Positions 63,101-63,399 of a stretch of DNA of 64,000 nt are shown piece after piece (positions within the stretch are counted from its first letter, which is position 1; every line of letters begins with the position of its first letter). The notes beneath the pieces were generated by a model. The model did no database searches. It had not been told where the DNA came from and worked only from the letters and a program-made list of their open reading frames with translations. Both the position numbers and the translations under genes were made by a program. Source of the stretch: Apostichopus californicus (lineage: Eukaryota; Echinodermata; Holothuroidea; Aspidochirotida; Stichopodidae); assembly GCA_020650975.1 (NCBI GenBank), contig JAIPMN010001607.1, positions 37,616 through 101,615 on the forward strand, in the 5' to 3' direction.

Positions 63101-63399
63101 GTTGAAGAAATTTAATTTATTTTCATCCTTCTTATGTTGTTCAGTATTTTGTCATTCCTGTGGTATAATCTTGTCTGAAATATGAATTTCATTTGTACAT
63201 TTTGCTGTTTCTATTTTAGCTGCTGCAATGTATGCTAAACTGTAGTTTGATTCAGGTTGTTACCATTTGATATGTGTATGGCTGTACAAAGCACTGAGTT
63301 TATTGCCTAACATTATTTACGTAAATCCTCATTTTTTTTATCCTGTCAGTTTGTTCTGCAAGCTTGCTCATCTGATACGACAGAAAGTGAATCTCTTTG
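98..63399 (+). CDS. RYR: Ryanodine receptor gene, internal part (67 exons, both ends outside the window)
   Basis: Encodes the central cytoplasmic part of a ryanodine receptor, the homotetrameric Ca2+ release channel of the endoplasmic/sarcoplasmic reticulum. Joining the exons listed below gives about 2,980 codons without a stop. All junctions are GT-AG and phase-compatible. The domain order matches the family: MIR, RIH, SPRY1, RyR repeats 1-2, SPRY2, SPRY3, long helical solenoid, second RIH, RyR repeats 3-4. Rough residue positions in the spliced fragment: MIR 1-150, RIH1 200-435, SPRY1 436-650, RyR1-2 650-856, SPRY2 856-1002, DR2-like linker 1100-1345, SPRY3 1345-1555, RIH2 2040-2395, RyR3 2605-2760, RyR4 2760-2900. 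Inositol-trisphosphate receptors share MIR and RIH but lack SPRY and RyR repeats, so RyR is certain. Pore, calmodulin site and start codon are not in the window. Introns not listed separately show only AT-rich unique sequence. Confidence 0.98.
198..736 (+). other. Intron 1
   Basis: AT-rich sequence with no coding potential, repeat or mobile element that I can see. Confidence 0.85.
737..811 (+). CDS. RYR: RYR exon 2, MIR repeat
   Basis: Reads [19 protein letters not shown], matching vertebrate VHYEGGAV..RSLWRLE. Acceptor AACAG, donor GTAAGT, phase 2 out. Confidence 0.95.
1015..1162 (+). repeat. Two-copy tandem duplication, about 74 bp
   Basis: The segment starting GTGACTTTAGCTGGTCAG is present twice back to back, with a few differences. 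It lies in intron 2. The short open frame across it is a by-product. Confidence 0.85.
1722..3212 (+). repeat. 119-bp minisatellite, about 13 copies
   Basis: A unit of 118-120 bp beginning ATTATAGGAACAGTTAATGA recurs at about 1722, 1841, 1960, 2079, 2198, 2318, 2437, 2556, 2675, 2794, 2913, 3032 and 3150; the last is truncated. Copies differ by a few substitutions (GCTACAAGAG versus GCTGTAAGAG or GCTGTTAGAG; GGAACAG versus GGACCAG). It fills most of intron 2 and has no open frame. Confidence 0.97.
3366..3424 (+). CDS. RYR: RYR exon 3, MIR repeat
   Basis: Reads [19 protein letters not shown], compare vertebrate W.G.HLRWGQPLRIRHVT. Acceptor AACAG, donor GTTTGT (weaker than consensus), phase 1 out. 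Confidence 0.95.
3886..3983 (+). CDS. RYR: RYR exon 4, MIR repeat
   Basis: Reads [15 protein letters not shown] then [12 protein letters not shown], matching the GRYLALTED..LVVVD segment. Acceptor TTTAG, donor GTAAGT, phase 0 out. Confidence 0.96.
4010..5000 (+). repeat. Minisatellite of about 42 bp in intron 4
   Basis: A unit built from ATGATAGGTAGCATTAACC, TTGTTAGAGGTAGGGTTAA and variants is repeated more than twenty times, starting about 25 bp after the exon 4 donor and decaying after about 4,900. Some units are shortened. On the minus strand it reads as [12 protein letters not shown]-like open frames; these are repeat artefacts, not a gene. Confidence 0.95.
5357..5476 (+). CDS. RYR: RYR exon 5, end of MIR region
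   Basis: Forty codons, phase 0 on both sides. Reads [19 protein letters not shown] and SLWLSHM, matching GMG.PEIKYGES.CFVQHV..LWL. Acceptor TTGCAG, donor GTATGG. Confidence 0.97.
5477..6472 (+). other. Intron 5
   Basis: AT-rich; minus-strand open frames at 5741-5992 and 6014-6205 resemble nothing known to me. No repeat or element recognised. Confidence 0.8.
6473..6520 (+). CDS. RYR: RYR exon 6, short linker exon
   Basis: Sixteen codons, phase 0-0, reading [12 protein letters not shown]. It takes the place of the LRLGVLKKK stretch before the conserved HxEGHMDD motif. It is frame-neutral, so skipping is possible, but family alignment suggests it is constitutive. Confidence 0.88.
6521..7890 (+). 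other. Intron 6
   Basis: About 1.4 kb with no recognisable element. Overlapping short open frames near 6657-7006 lack splice-site context or RyR similarity. Confidence 0.8.
7891..8012 (+). CDS. RYR: RYR exon 7, MIR/RIH linker
   Basis: Reads [16 protein letters not shown], the HQEGHMDD signature of all RyRs, then [13 protein letters not shown]. Acceptor TTACAG, donor GTACGT, phase 2 out. Confidence 0.96.
8385..8450 (+). repeat. Short purine-rich tandem repeat
   Basis: GGTGGGTAGAA is repeated about five times inside intron 7. The minus-strand open frame across it (Pro/Ser-rich) is an artefact. Confidence 0.9.
8749..8876 (+). CDS. RYR: RYR exon 8, start of first RIH region
   Basis: Reads [11 protein letters not shown] then [19 protein letters not shown]. 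The open frame runs past the GTCAGT donor to a stop, but the next exon fits only if splicing occurs at 8876 (phase 1). Confidence 0.93.
8877..10209 (+). other. Intron 8
   Basis: About 1.3 kb, AT-rich, with no mobile element or repeat identified. Confidence 0.8.
10210..10274 (+). CDS. RYR: RYR exon 9, RIH1
   Basis: Reads [21 protein letters not shown] in two steps, matching KLRSLRNRQ.LFQEEG. Phase 0 out, donor GTATGT. Confidence 0.96.
10534..10669 (+). CDS. RYR: RYR exon 10, RIH1
   Basis: Reads [19 protein letters not shown] and [14 protein letters not shown], the GML.LVLNCIDRLNVYN helices of the first RIH solenoid. Phase 1 out. Confidence 0.97.
11056..11157 (+). CDS. RYR: RYR exon 11, RIH1
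   Basis: Reads [13 protein letters not shown] then [10 protein letters not shown], matching IRGNRNNCAQFS..LDWLISKLDRLES. Acceptor TTGCAG. Confidence 0.97.
11571..11689 (+). CDS. RYR: RYR exon 12, RIH1
   Basis: Reads [10 protein letters not shown] and [18 protein letters not shown], near-identical to vertebrate ESPEALN.I.EGHIKSII. Phase 0 out, donor GTAAAC. Confidence 0.98.
11690..12765 (+). other. Intron 12, with a possible old repeat end
   Basis: Mostly unique AT-rich sequence. Around 12630-12665 the stretch TCTGAAGAAGATCCTGCTAG followed by GATCGAAATG resembles a motif I associate with dispersed repeats of marine invertebrates. I cannot assign a family. Confidence 0.4.
12766..12899 (+). 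CDS. RYR: RYR exon 13, end of RIH1
   Basis: Reads [19 protein letters not shown] then [17 protein letters not shown], close to LCSLCLCNGVAVR.NQNLI. Phase 2 out. Confidence 0.98.
13112..13350 (+). CDS. RYR: RYR exon 14, SPRY1
   Basis: Reads [12 protein letters not shown], then [18 protein letters not shown], the Gly-rich hallmark of the first SPRY domain (vertebrate GWGGNGVGDDLYSYGFDG). Phase 1 out. Confidence 0.99.
13963..14155 (+). CDS. RYR: RYR exon 15, SPRY1
   Basis: Reads [19 protein letters not shown] and [14 protein letters not shown], the standard SPRY beta-sheet series. Two donors are possible (14151 and 14156). The second, GTAAGA, is required by the phase of the next exon. Confidence 0.97.
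14405..14615 (+). CDS. RYR: RYR exon 16, end of SPRY1
   Basis: Reads [28 protein letters not shown] and [10 protein letters not shown], matching MGG.HGEFKFLPP.GYA, LLPKEK.RLEP and FIPCPVDTSQ. Phase 0 out, donor GTTCGT. Confidence 0.97.
14616..17308 (+). other. Intron 16 (2.7 kb) with short degenerate repeats
   Basis: At 14970-15022 an 18-bp unit (CTCTATGTTCCGACGT-like) occurs about three times. At 15320-15425 a unit of about 42 bp (AAATTGCACACTTCAACC-like) occurs about three times. The open frames at 15430-15714, 16617-16875 and 17010-17339 overlap on both strands and match nothing known to me. The size and changed texture suggest an old insertion, but I found no terminal repeats. Confidence 0.5.
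17309..17413 (+). CDS. RYR: RYR exon 17, RyR repeat 1
   Basis: Thirty-five codons, phase 0-0. Reads [18 protein letters not shown], the [16 protein letters not shown] motif that defines RyR repeats. Confidence 0.98.
17866..18022 (+). mobile_element. Small TTAA-flanked MITE candidate
   Basis: Begins TTAAAGGAGCAGTCCACAG and ends GTCATCCTTTAA, giving short inverted ends and a TTAA flank on each side. The left end resembles that of the larger element at 39504-40072. In intron 17. The ends are short, so this is tentative. Confidence 0.4.
18143..18246 (+). CDS. RYR: RYR exon 18, RyR repeat 1
   Basis: Reads [18 protein letters not shown] then [15 protein letters not shown], matching RDDNKRQHPCLVEF..L.E.EKNYNLQMSTETL. 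Phase 2 out. Confidence 0.97.
18727..18810 (+). CDS. RYR: RYR exon 19, RyR repeat 1
   Basis: Reads [17 protein letters not shown] then LRLPM, matching TLLALGCHI......VKLPKNY. Phase 2 out. Confidence 0.97.
19142..19301 (+). CDS. RYR: RYR exon 20, RyR repeat 2
   Basis: Reads [14 protein letters not shown], then [18 protein letters not shown] and TYGLAE; almost identical to vertebrate [13 protein letters not shown] and [20 protein letters not shown]. Confidence 0.99.
19949..20114 (+). CDS. RYR: RYR exon 21, RyR repeat 2
   Basis: Reads [14 protein letters not shown], then [16 protein letters not shown], matching KRNPRLVPYALLD and EAVRTFVGYGYNIEP. Phase 1 out. Confidence 0.98.
20690..20774 (+). 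CDS. RYR: RYR exon 22, start of SPRY2
   Basis: Read in the phase set by exon 21 (not the longer overlapping frame) it gives [16 protein letters not shown], matching RFFRVERSYAVRSGKW. Phase 2 out. Confidence 0.96.
21147..21267 (+). CDS. RYR: RYR exon 23, SPRY2
   Basis: Reads [16 protein letters not shown], then [13 protein letters not shown], matching [20 protein letters not shown] and LGADDQAFVFEG. Phase 0 out. Confidence 0.98.
21693..21733. other. Assembly gap (41 N)
   Basis: Run of N inside a G/C-homopolymer region at the left end of the intron 23 element. The open frames that cross it have no meaning. Confidence 1.
22449..22933. mobile_element. Nested hAT-like non-autonomous element (485 bp)
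   Basis: Starts CAAAGGCGTAGGAGCC and ends GCCTCCTACACCTATG (inverted, imperfect). Flanked by TGTGTAGA (22441-22448) and TGTGTATA (22934-22941), an 8-bp target duplication with one change. The termini match the element at 29271-29620. Inserted in the larger intron 23 element, so it is younger. No long coding frame. Confidence 0.75.
23826..23922 (+). CDS. RYR: RYR exon 24, SPRY2
   Basis: Reads [20 protein letters not shown] then [12 protein letters not shown], matching [26 protein letters not shown]. Phase 1 out. Confidence 0.98.
24156..24233 (+). CDS. RYR: RYR exon 25, SPRY2
   Basis: Reads [18 protein letters not shown] then RDVEIGD, matching FTLNGELLITNKGSELAF.DYEI. Phase 1 in and out. Confidence 0.98.
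24600..24658 (+). CDS. RYR: RYR exon 26, end of SPRY2
   Basis: In the phase set by exon 25 it reads [20 protein letters not shown], matching GFVPICCLGLSQIGRMNLG. The longer frame starting upstream is a shadow. Phase 0 out. Confidence 0.93.
24659..26060 (+). other. Intron 26
   Basis: About 1.4 kb, AT-rich. I see no element, repeat or extra exon. Confidence 0.8.
26061..26125 (+). CDS. RYR: RYR exon 27
   Basis: Reads [20 protein letters not shown], the strongly conserved FY.MCGLQEGFEPF block after SPRY2. Phase 2 out, donor GTAAGT. Confidence 0.98.
26662..26766 (+). CDS. RYR: RYR exon 28
   Basis: Reads [18 protein letters not shown] then [15 protein letters not shown], matching VNM.RDVAMWFSKRLPTF and KDHPHIEVMRIDG. 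Phase 2 out. Confidence 0.98.
27186..27302 (+). CDS. RYR: RYR exon 29
   Basis: Reads [11 protein letters not shown] then [17 protein letters not shown], matching PPCLKVTHKTF and ..[12 protein letters not shown]. Last conserved block before divergent region 2. Phase 2 out. Confidence 0.98.
27696..27829 (+). CDS. RYR: RYR exon 30, DR2-like linker, with internal alternative donor
   Basis: Reads [15 protein letters not shown] then [10 protein letters not shown]. Two donors are available: GTAATA after 27775 (80-nt form) and GTAGGA after 27829 (134-nt form). They are 54 nt apart and both leave phase 1, so the longer form adds 18 residues ([18 protein letters not shown]). I give the longer limits; which form predominates cannot be told from sequence. 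Confidence 0.8.
27830..29759 (+). other. Intron 30
   Basis: About 1.9 kb. At 28075-28175 a degenerate unit of about 40 bp (TTTATGGTTGTTTTTG-like, then GACCCC) appears two to three times. A hAT-like element lies at 29271-29620. The rest looks unique. Confidence 0.7.
29263..29628. mobile_element. hAT-like non-autonomous element with 8-bp target duplication
   Basis: The element (29271-29620, 350 bp) starts CAAGGGCGTAGGAA and ends TTCCTACACCACTG, imperfect inverted repeats beginning CA as in hAT elements. TGAGGTGA flanks both sides perfectly (29263-29270, 29621-29628). The interior is rich in G/C runs and has no transposase. A C-rich module at about 29535-29582 reappears in the element at 49565-50034. 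Confidence 0.85.
29760..29879 (+). CDS. RYR: RYR exon 31, DR2-like linker
   Basis: Reads [19 protein letters not shown] then [19 protein letters not shown]: Ser/Asp-rich, then basic. It is 120 nt and phase 1-1, so it could be skipped without a frameshift. No counterpart in vertebrate RyR that I recognise; splice sites and phases support it. Confidence 0.8.
30784..31513 (+). CDS. RYR: RYR exon 32, large exon: DR2-like linker then start of SPRY3
   Basis: At 730 nt it is the largest exon here. Its first 190 or so codons are low-complexity, charged and Ser/Pro-rich ([41 protein letters not shown]), with several basic-x-Ser and Ser-Pro sites. Then comes SPRY3: [12 protein letters not shown] and [11 protein letters not shown], matching YA.RIFAGQ..VWVGWVTPDYH. 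Phase 1 in, phase 2 out, donor GTAAGC. The disordered part corresponds to vertebrate divergent region 2 but is about three times longer. Confidence 0.95.
32468..32639 (+). CDS. RYR: RYR exon 33, SPRY3
   Basis: Reads [13 protein letters not shown] then [18 protein letters not shown], matching VKRSNCYMVWGGD and .GCLVDLA.G.LSF..NG. Two acceptors 9 nt apart (exon starts 32468 or 32477) are both in frame. I chose the first because the FKR residues then align to vertebrate VKR. Confidence 0.92.
32925..33011 (+). CDS. RYR: RYR exon 34, end of SPRY3
   Basis: Twenty-nine codons, phase 0-0. Reads [19 protein letters not shown], matching [19 protein letters not shown]. Confidence 0.98.
33667..33856 (+). 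CDS. RYR: RYR exon 35, junctional solenoid
   Basis: Reads [21 protein letters not shown] and [18 protein letters not shown], matching MPLSAAIF, PQCPPRLDVQ and WSRMPN.FLKVETERVSE. Phase 1 out. Confidence 0.98.
33915..33968 (+). repeat. (GTAT)n / (GTGTAT)n microsatellite
   Basis: Imperfect tetranucleotide ATGT/GTGT repeat of about 50 bp, 60 bp past the exon 35 donor. It repeats GTATGT, a donor-like hexamer. Confidence 0.95.
34118..34194 (-). repeat. tRNA-derived SINE head or tRNA pseudogene
   Basis: The minus strand reads a tRNA-like sequence: GGAGTG at the 5' side, box A TAGCTCAGTGGTTAACG, anticodon-loop-like CTTCCAAT, box B GGTTCGAGTC, then CACTCC closing the acceptor end. The T stem cannot pair properly, so it is not a working tRNA. 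The CTTCCAA loop resembles tRNA-Gly(TCC). It lies in intron 35 near a microsatellite, as SINE remnants often do. Confidence 0.7.
34482..34563 (+). CDS. RYR: RYR exon 36
   Basis: Reads [20 protein letters not shown], matching IPEENRCVDILELCEQEDLM. Phase 2 out. Confidence 0.98.
35489..35610 (+). CDS. RYR: RYR exon 37
   Basis: Reads [19 protein letters not shown] then DQLFYCLE, matching HYHTLRLYSAVCALGNSRV and SQLFYAI. Phase 1 out. Confidence 0.98.
36051..36126 (+). CDS. RYR: RYR exon 38
   Basis: Reads [19 protein letters not shown], matching LPGLLRSGFYDLLISIHLE. Phase 2 out. Confidence 0.98.
36474..36626 (+). CDS. RYR: RYR exon 39
   Basis: Reads [16 protein letters not shown] and, after an acidic stretch, [12 protein letters not shown]. 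Matches LMMKNEYIIPIT in vertebrates, then diverges. Donor GTAGAT is weak. Confidence 0.95.
36961..37113 (+). CDS. RYR: RYR exon 40, with 3' boundary repeated downstream
   Basis: Reads [19 protein letters not shown] then [16 protein letters not shown], matching SLRTKALSMLTEAVQ and HIRDPVGGSVEFQF. Phase 2 out at GTAAGT. The last 65 nt and the donor are duplicated in the intron. Confidence 0.96.
37049..37352 (+). repeat. Tandem duplication of exon 40 3' end plus splice donor (4 copies)
   Basis: Copy 0 is the real exon end (37049-37130). Copies follow at about 37131-37212, 37213-37285 and 37286-37352, each shorter and more diverged. The first two keep the donor context TTTACGTAAGTAAACAA intact; the last has ATGAGT. 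Reading past the real donor meets a stop within eight codons, so use of a later donor would truncate the protein. Confidence 0.93.
37498..37535 (+). CDS. RYR: RYR exon 41 (38 nt)
   Basis: Reads [13 protein letters not shown], matching VPVLKLIGTLLVMG. Phase 1 out, donor GTAAGT. Confidence 0.95.
37915..37992 (+). CDS. RYR: RYR exon 42
   Basis: Reads [17 protein letters not shown] then FDGNYRK, matching GVFDDDDVRQILLLIDPSVF. Phase 1-1. Confidence 0.98.
37993..39325 (+). other. Intron 42
   Basis: About 1.3 kb. At 38735-38850 a short unit (TTAGTAGTACAGATA...GTGAGTGAAAA) occurs about three times. Otherwise unremarkable. Confidence 0.75.
39326..39483 (+). CDS. RYR: RYR exon 43
   Basis: Reads [20 protein letters not shown] then [15 protein letters not shown], matching LPESVKLQMCELLSYLCD and LQHRVEAIVAFGD. 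The acidic divergent region 3 that precedes this in vertebrates is only a short neutral segment here. Phase 0 out. Confidence 0.97.
39504..40072. mobile_element. TTAA-flanked element with inverted arms of about 180 bp (MITE)
   Basis: The left arm (39508-39688) starts AAGAATAGTCCAGTTAAAAA. The right arm (39891-40068), reverse-complemented, starts AAGAATAGTCAAGGTAAAA and stays alignable over almost its whole length, through GAGGAACATAATCT, TTTTTGAGATAT and AAAAGTGAACTTG. TTAA flanks each side, as made by piggyBac- or Kolobok-type transposases. The middle, about 200 bp, is non-coding. It lies in intron 43. Confidence 0.88.
40289..40387 (+). CDS. RYR: RYR exon 44
   Basis: Thirty-three codons, phase 0-0. 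Reads [10 protein letters not shown] then [15 protein letters not shown], near-identical to TARKTKEFRSPPQEQ. Confidence 0.98.
40855..41086 (+). CDS. RYR: RYR exon 45
   Basis: Reads [29 protein letters not shown] then HCGVHEID, matching INMLLNFQ, CPEEIREELYDFHEDLL and HCGV. The vertebrate Glu-rich run after HCGV is reduced to a few acidic residues. Phase 1 out. Confidence 0.97.
41269..41393 (+). CDS. RYR: RYR exon 46
   Basis: Reads [20 protein letters not shown] and [18 protein letters not shown], matching LKELISQTMICWAQEDQIQD and LVR.MFNLLRRQYDSIGE. Phase 0 out. Confidence 0.98.
41805..41953 (+). CDS. RYR: RYR exon 47
   Basis: Reads [12 protein letters not shown] then [19 protein letters not shown], matching LLQALRKTYTIS and LGQIRSLLSVRMGKEEE. 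Phase 2 out. Confidence 0.98.
41976..42427 (+). repeat. 29-bp minisatellite carrying AATAAA
   Basis: About 15 units of CTCAATAAATGTTGTGGATC plus GGGGAAATT, with variants, begin 22 bp after the exon 47 donor. About a dozen units keep AATAAA, each followed by TGTTGTGG, a GU-rich stretch. In intron 47. Confidence 0.96.
42803..43013 (+). CDS. RYR: RYR exon 48, entering second RIH
   Basis: Reads [19 protein letters not shown] then [11 protein letters not shown], matching [19 protein letters not shown] and MEVMVNVLG. Ends in phase 0, which both following alternative exons accept. Confidence 0.98.
43405..43540 (+). CDS. RYR: RYR exon 49a, mutually exclusive alternative, second RIH
   Basis: 136 nt, phase 0 in and phase 1 out. 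Reads [14 protein letters not shown] then [17 protein letters not shown], homologous to vertebrate [28 protein letters not shown]. Acceptor TATTCAG, donor GTGAGT. Encodes the same 45-residue segment as 49b, with 19 of 45 residues identical. Using both or neither would break the frame into exon 50. Retains the Ser of the vertebrate SRQNQ motif. Confidence 0.93.
44357..44492 (+). CDS. RYR: RYR exon 49b, mutually exclusive alternative, second RIH
   Basis: 136 nt, the same phases as 49a. Reads [14 protein letters not shown] then [19 protein letters not shown], closer than 49a to vertebrates in the [10 protein letters not shown] core. Acceptor TTTGCAG, donor GTAAGT. Lies 816 nt after 49a. Both exons are open and have good splice sites, so neither looks like a dead copy. 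Confidence 0.93.
44605..47465 (+). repeat. Tandem repeat family of about 135 bp with AGGTCA-like motifs, split by a hAT element
   Basis: Degenerate copies share GTCAAATTGTGAAAACCTTG, ATATCTCAAGA, GGGCAGATCTCATAT, CACATTGAGTACA, AAGAAGCCTAT and GTGGAGGTCAAGGGTCAT. About five copies can be followed (near 44620, 44745, 47030, 47230, 47355). A related single copy lies at 62850-63070. No coding potential. Confidence 0.8.
44879..47029. mobile_element. hAT-like element, about 2.1 kb, with perfect 8-bp target duplication
   Basis: The element (44887-47021) begins CAGGCCTGTAAAAAGT. Its right end, reverse-complemented, begins CAGGGATGTAAGAAAT. ATCAGAAG flanks both sides (44879-44886, 47022-47029). The empty site can be seen in the neighbouring repeat copy at 44729-44760 (GGGGTCACCAGGGGTCAAAT). 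Inside are GC-rich blocks at 45130-45350 and 46895-46960 and no convincing transposase, so it is non-autonomous or decayed. Confidence 0.88.
48435..48674 (+). CDS. RYR: RYR exon 50, second RIH
   Basis: Reads [35 protein letters not shown] and [20 protein letters not shown], matching MRGSTPLDVAASSVMDNNE and GWNPIEGERYLSFLRFAVFV. Its start needs phase 1 from exon 49a or 49b. Phase 1 out. Confidence 0.98.
48675..50119 (+). other. Intron 50
   Basis: Contains a two-copy repeat (48780-48841, 48850-48904; CATGGTCTATATTT...CAATAGGTGCTGCCCA), a perfect 11-bp hairpin at 49272-49297 and the element at 49565-50034. Confidence 0.8.
49557..50041. mobile_element. hAT-like non-autonomous element (about 470 bp)
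   Basis: Left end CAGGGATGTGCCCACG; right end reverse-complemented CAGGGATTTGCCCAGG. Flanked by ATATGTG on both sides, 8 bp (GATATGTG) if a shared G is counted. A C-rich module (CCCCTCCCCCTTAGGCCCTC, then CCCAGGACGGCGACCAGT) nearly matches one in the 29271-29620 element, so the two are related. Confidence 0.78.
50120..50333 (+). CDS. RYR: RYR exon 51, second RIH
   Basis: Reads [19 protein letters not shown] then [13 protein letters not shown], matching [20 protein letters not shown] and LLAAMQGAIKISE. Phase 2 out. Confidence 0.98.
50710..50963 (+). CDS. RYR: RYR exon 52
   Basis: Acidic start ([11 protein letters not shown]), then [35 protein letters not shown] and [15 protein letters not shown], matching [34 protein letters not shown] and LKLPSLNKDG. 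Phase 1 out. Confidence 0.98.
51060..51361 (+). repeat. 73-bp tandem repeat, about 4 copies
   Basis: Units containing ATGTCTACTGGTTAGAAATG, CTCTGGTCAGCTGGATACCA and CAGTGGAGTATTCT repeat through intron 52. The open frame at 51260-51583 is a by-product. Confidence 0.93.
51740..51912 (+). CDS. RYR: RYR exon 53
   Basis: Reads [17 protein letters not shown], then [13 protein letters not shown], matching VLFLDRVYGIKDQTFLL and FLPDLRASASLDT. Phase 0 out, donor GTAAGT. Confidence 0.98.
52246..52466 (+). CDS. RYR: RYR exon 54
   Basis: Reads [39 protein letters not shown] and [12 protein letters not shown], matching NRYICSAVLPLLTRCAPLF, LIDSTLQTIYRLSKGRSLT and QRDTIEECLLAI. Phase 2 out. Confidence 0.99.
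52860..52950 (+). CDS. RYR: RYR exon 55
   Basis: Reads [19 protein letters not shown] then [10 protein letters not shown], matching HLRPSMLQQLLRRLVFDVP and LNEYCKMPLK. Phase 0 out. Confidence 0.97.
53321..53461 (+). CDS. RYR: RYR exon 56
   Basis: Forty-seven codons, phase 0-0. Reads [20 protein letters not shown] then [20 protein letters not shown], matching [20 protein letters not shown] and EEELHLTEKLFWGIFDSLS. Confidence 0.98.
53490..54205 (+). repeat. Tandem repeat of about 300-330 bp, 2.3 copies
   Basis: Units start at about 53490, 53791 and 54121 with AAGGGCATGGGTAACACA, contain a C-rich run and a G-rich run, and GTCACCTACATTGTTTTACC near the end. The third is cut after about 85 bp. 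Fills intron 56. Confidence 0.95.
54313..54476 (+). CDS. RYR: RYR exon 57, entering RyR repeat 3
   Basis: Reads [19 protein letters not shown], then [16 protein letters not shown], matching RMALPCLSAIAGALPPDYLD and SVDADGNFDPKPINT. Phase 2 out. Confidence 0.98.
54777..54855 (+). CDS. RYR: RYR exon 58, RyR repeat 3
   Basis: Reads [17 protein letters not shown], matching YIVTKYAEHSHDKWACDK. Phase 0 out. Confidence 0.97.
55376..55465 (+). CDS. RYR: RYR exon 59, RyR repeat 3
   Basis: Thirty codons, phase 0-0. Reads [15 protein letters not shown] then [15 protein letters not shown], matching GW.YG....ENVKTHPLIRPFKTLTEK. Shows the usual W-to-F change of the GW position. Confidence 0.95.
55660..55797 (+). 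CDS. RYR: RYR exon 60, RyR repeat 3 and phosphorylation loop
   Basis: Reads [19 protein letters not shown], matching ARESLKTMLAVGWTVERTK; then four Gln and [14 protein letters not shown] (Ser codon 55783-55785) sits where vertebrate RYR2 has the RRIS phosphorylation site (Ser2808 region). Phase 0-0, donor GTATAG is weak. Confidence 0.95.
55966..56043 (+). CDS. RYR: RYR exon 61, entering RyR repeat 4
   Basis: Twenty-six codons, phase 0-0. Reads [18 protein letters not shown], matching YSPRAIDMSNVTLSRDL. Confidence 0.98.
56044..56792 (+). other. Intron 61
   Basis: Contains a C-run at 56656-56670 and nothing else recognisable. The open frames at 55942-56166 (running on from exon 61) and 56191-56394 have no splice or homology support beyond the exon. 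Confidence 0.75.
56793..56871 (+). CDS. RYR: RYR exon 62, RyR repeat 4
   Basis: Reads [19 protein letters not shown] then MEEQMQG, matching MAEMMAENYHNIWAKKKKMEL. Donor GTGAGC chosen so that the next exon continues in phase 1. Confidence 0.95.
57266..57395 (+). CDS. RYR: RYR exon 63, RyR repeat 4
   Basis: Reads [19 protein letters not shown] then [15 protein letters not shown], matching PLLVPYDTLTAKEKFKDRE and QDLFKFLQVNG. Phase 2 out, donor GTAAGA. Confidence 0.98.
57987..58010 (+). CDS. RYR: Candidate 24-nt microexon (optional cassette), RyR repeat 4
   Basis: Between TTTTCAG and GTATAT lie 24 nt in phase 2-2 adding EEDERKKR-type charged residues between YRLH and QSIDGDG. Exon 63 joins exon 64 correctly with or without it. 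The polypyrimidine tract is good. Short size means chance cannot be excluded. Confidence 0.55.
58011..60212 (+). other. Intron before exon 64 (2.2 kb)
   Basis: Contains the inverted-repeat element at 58271-58455. The rest is AT-rich and unique. The open frame at 59142-59333 has no splice or homology support. Confidence 0.75.
58271..58455. mobile_element. MITE-like inverted repeat (185 bp, arms about 53 bp)
   Basis: The left arm starts CCCTTGCTTGGTTTATAACT. The right arm ends GTATAAACCAAGCAAGGG, its inverted complement. Similarity continues through GGTGATTTTTCC to TCATGTGA at roughly 85% by eye. The central 80 bp is unrelated. I could not define a target duplication, so the superfamily is open. 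Confidence 0.82.
60213..60346 (+). CDS. RYR: RYR exon 64, end of RyR repeat 4
   Basis: Reads [18 protein letters not shown] then [12 protein letters not shown], matching MEKRFAYKFLKKILKYVDSAQ. Phase 1 out. Confidence 0.98.
60663..60715 (+). CDS. RYR: RYR exon 65 (53 nt)
   Basis: Reads [18 protein letters not shown], matching EQEIKFFAKV. Phase 0 out at GTAGGT. Its last 22 nt and donor are duplicated three more times downstream. Confidence 0.93.
60694..60945 (+). repeat. 63-bp tandem repeat containing exon 65 end and donor (4 copies)
   Basis: Copies start at 60694 (real exon end), 60757, 60820 and 60883, exactly 63 bp apart. Each has GTATAAATTCTTTGT(T/C)AAG followed by GTAGGTGTTAGCTTTATT. Reading through the first donor meets a stop after about ten codons. 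Confidence 0.96.
61038..61398 (+). repeat. 145-bp tandem repeat containing acceptor and exon 66 start (3 copies)
   Basis: The first 26 nt of exon 66 and the upstream acceptor region recur with exon-like starts at 61084, 61229 and 61373 (the real one). The two upstream copies read VVLPLTER, then run into a stop in frame, so they are decoy acceptors. Confidence 0.95.
61373..61497 (+). CDS. RYR: RYR exon 66
   Basis: Reads [19 protein letters not shown], then GYG-like Gly/Ser-rich residues and NREKEIVT, matching VLLPLVDQYFTSHCLYFLS and HKEKEMV. Only this copy continues open to a donor (GTGAGT). Confidence 0.97.
61498..63349 (+). other. Intron 66
   Basis: About 1.9 kb. A diverged member of the AGGTCA-containing repeat family lies at about 62850-63070. 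At 62635-62750 a TTGTTTGTTC...GTTGTTTCATG unit occurs twice. Nothing else recognised. Confidence 0.7.
63350..63399 (+). CDS. RYR: RYR exon 67, last exon in the window
   Basis: Reads [17 protein letters not shown], near-identical to vertebrate LFCKLAALVRHRISLFG. Phase 1 out, donor GTAAGT. The gene continues beyond the window. Confidence 0.97.

Noticed and set aside
62639-63105. Two overlapping open frames near the right end
   Set aside because: They cover short repeats and a copy of the AGGTCA-containing repeat; no RyR similarity.
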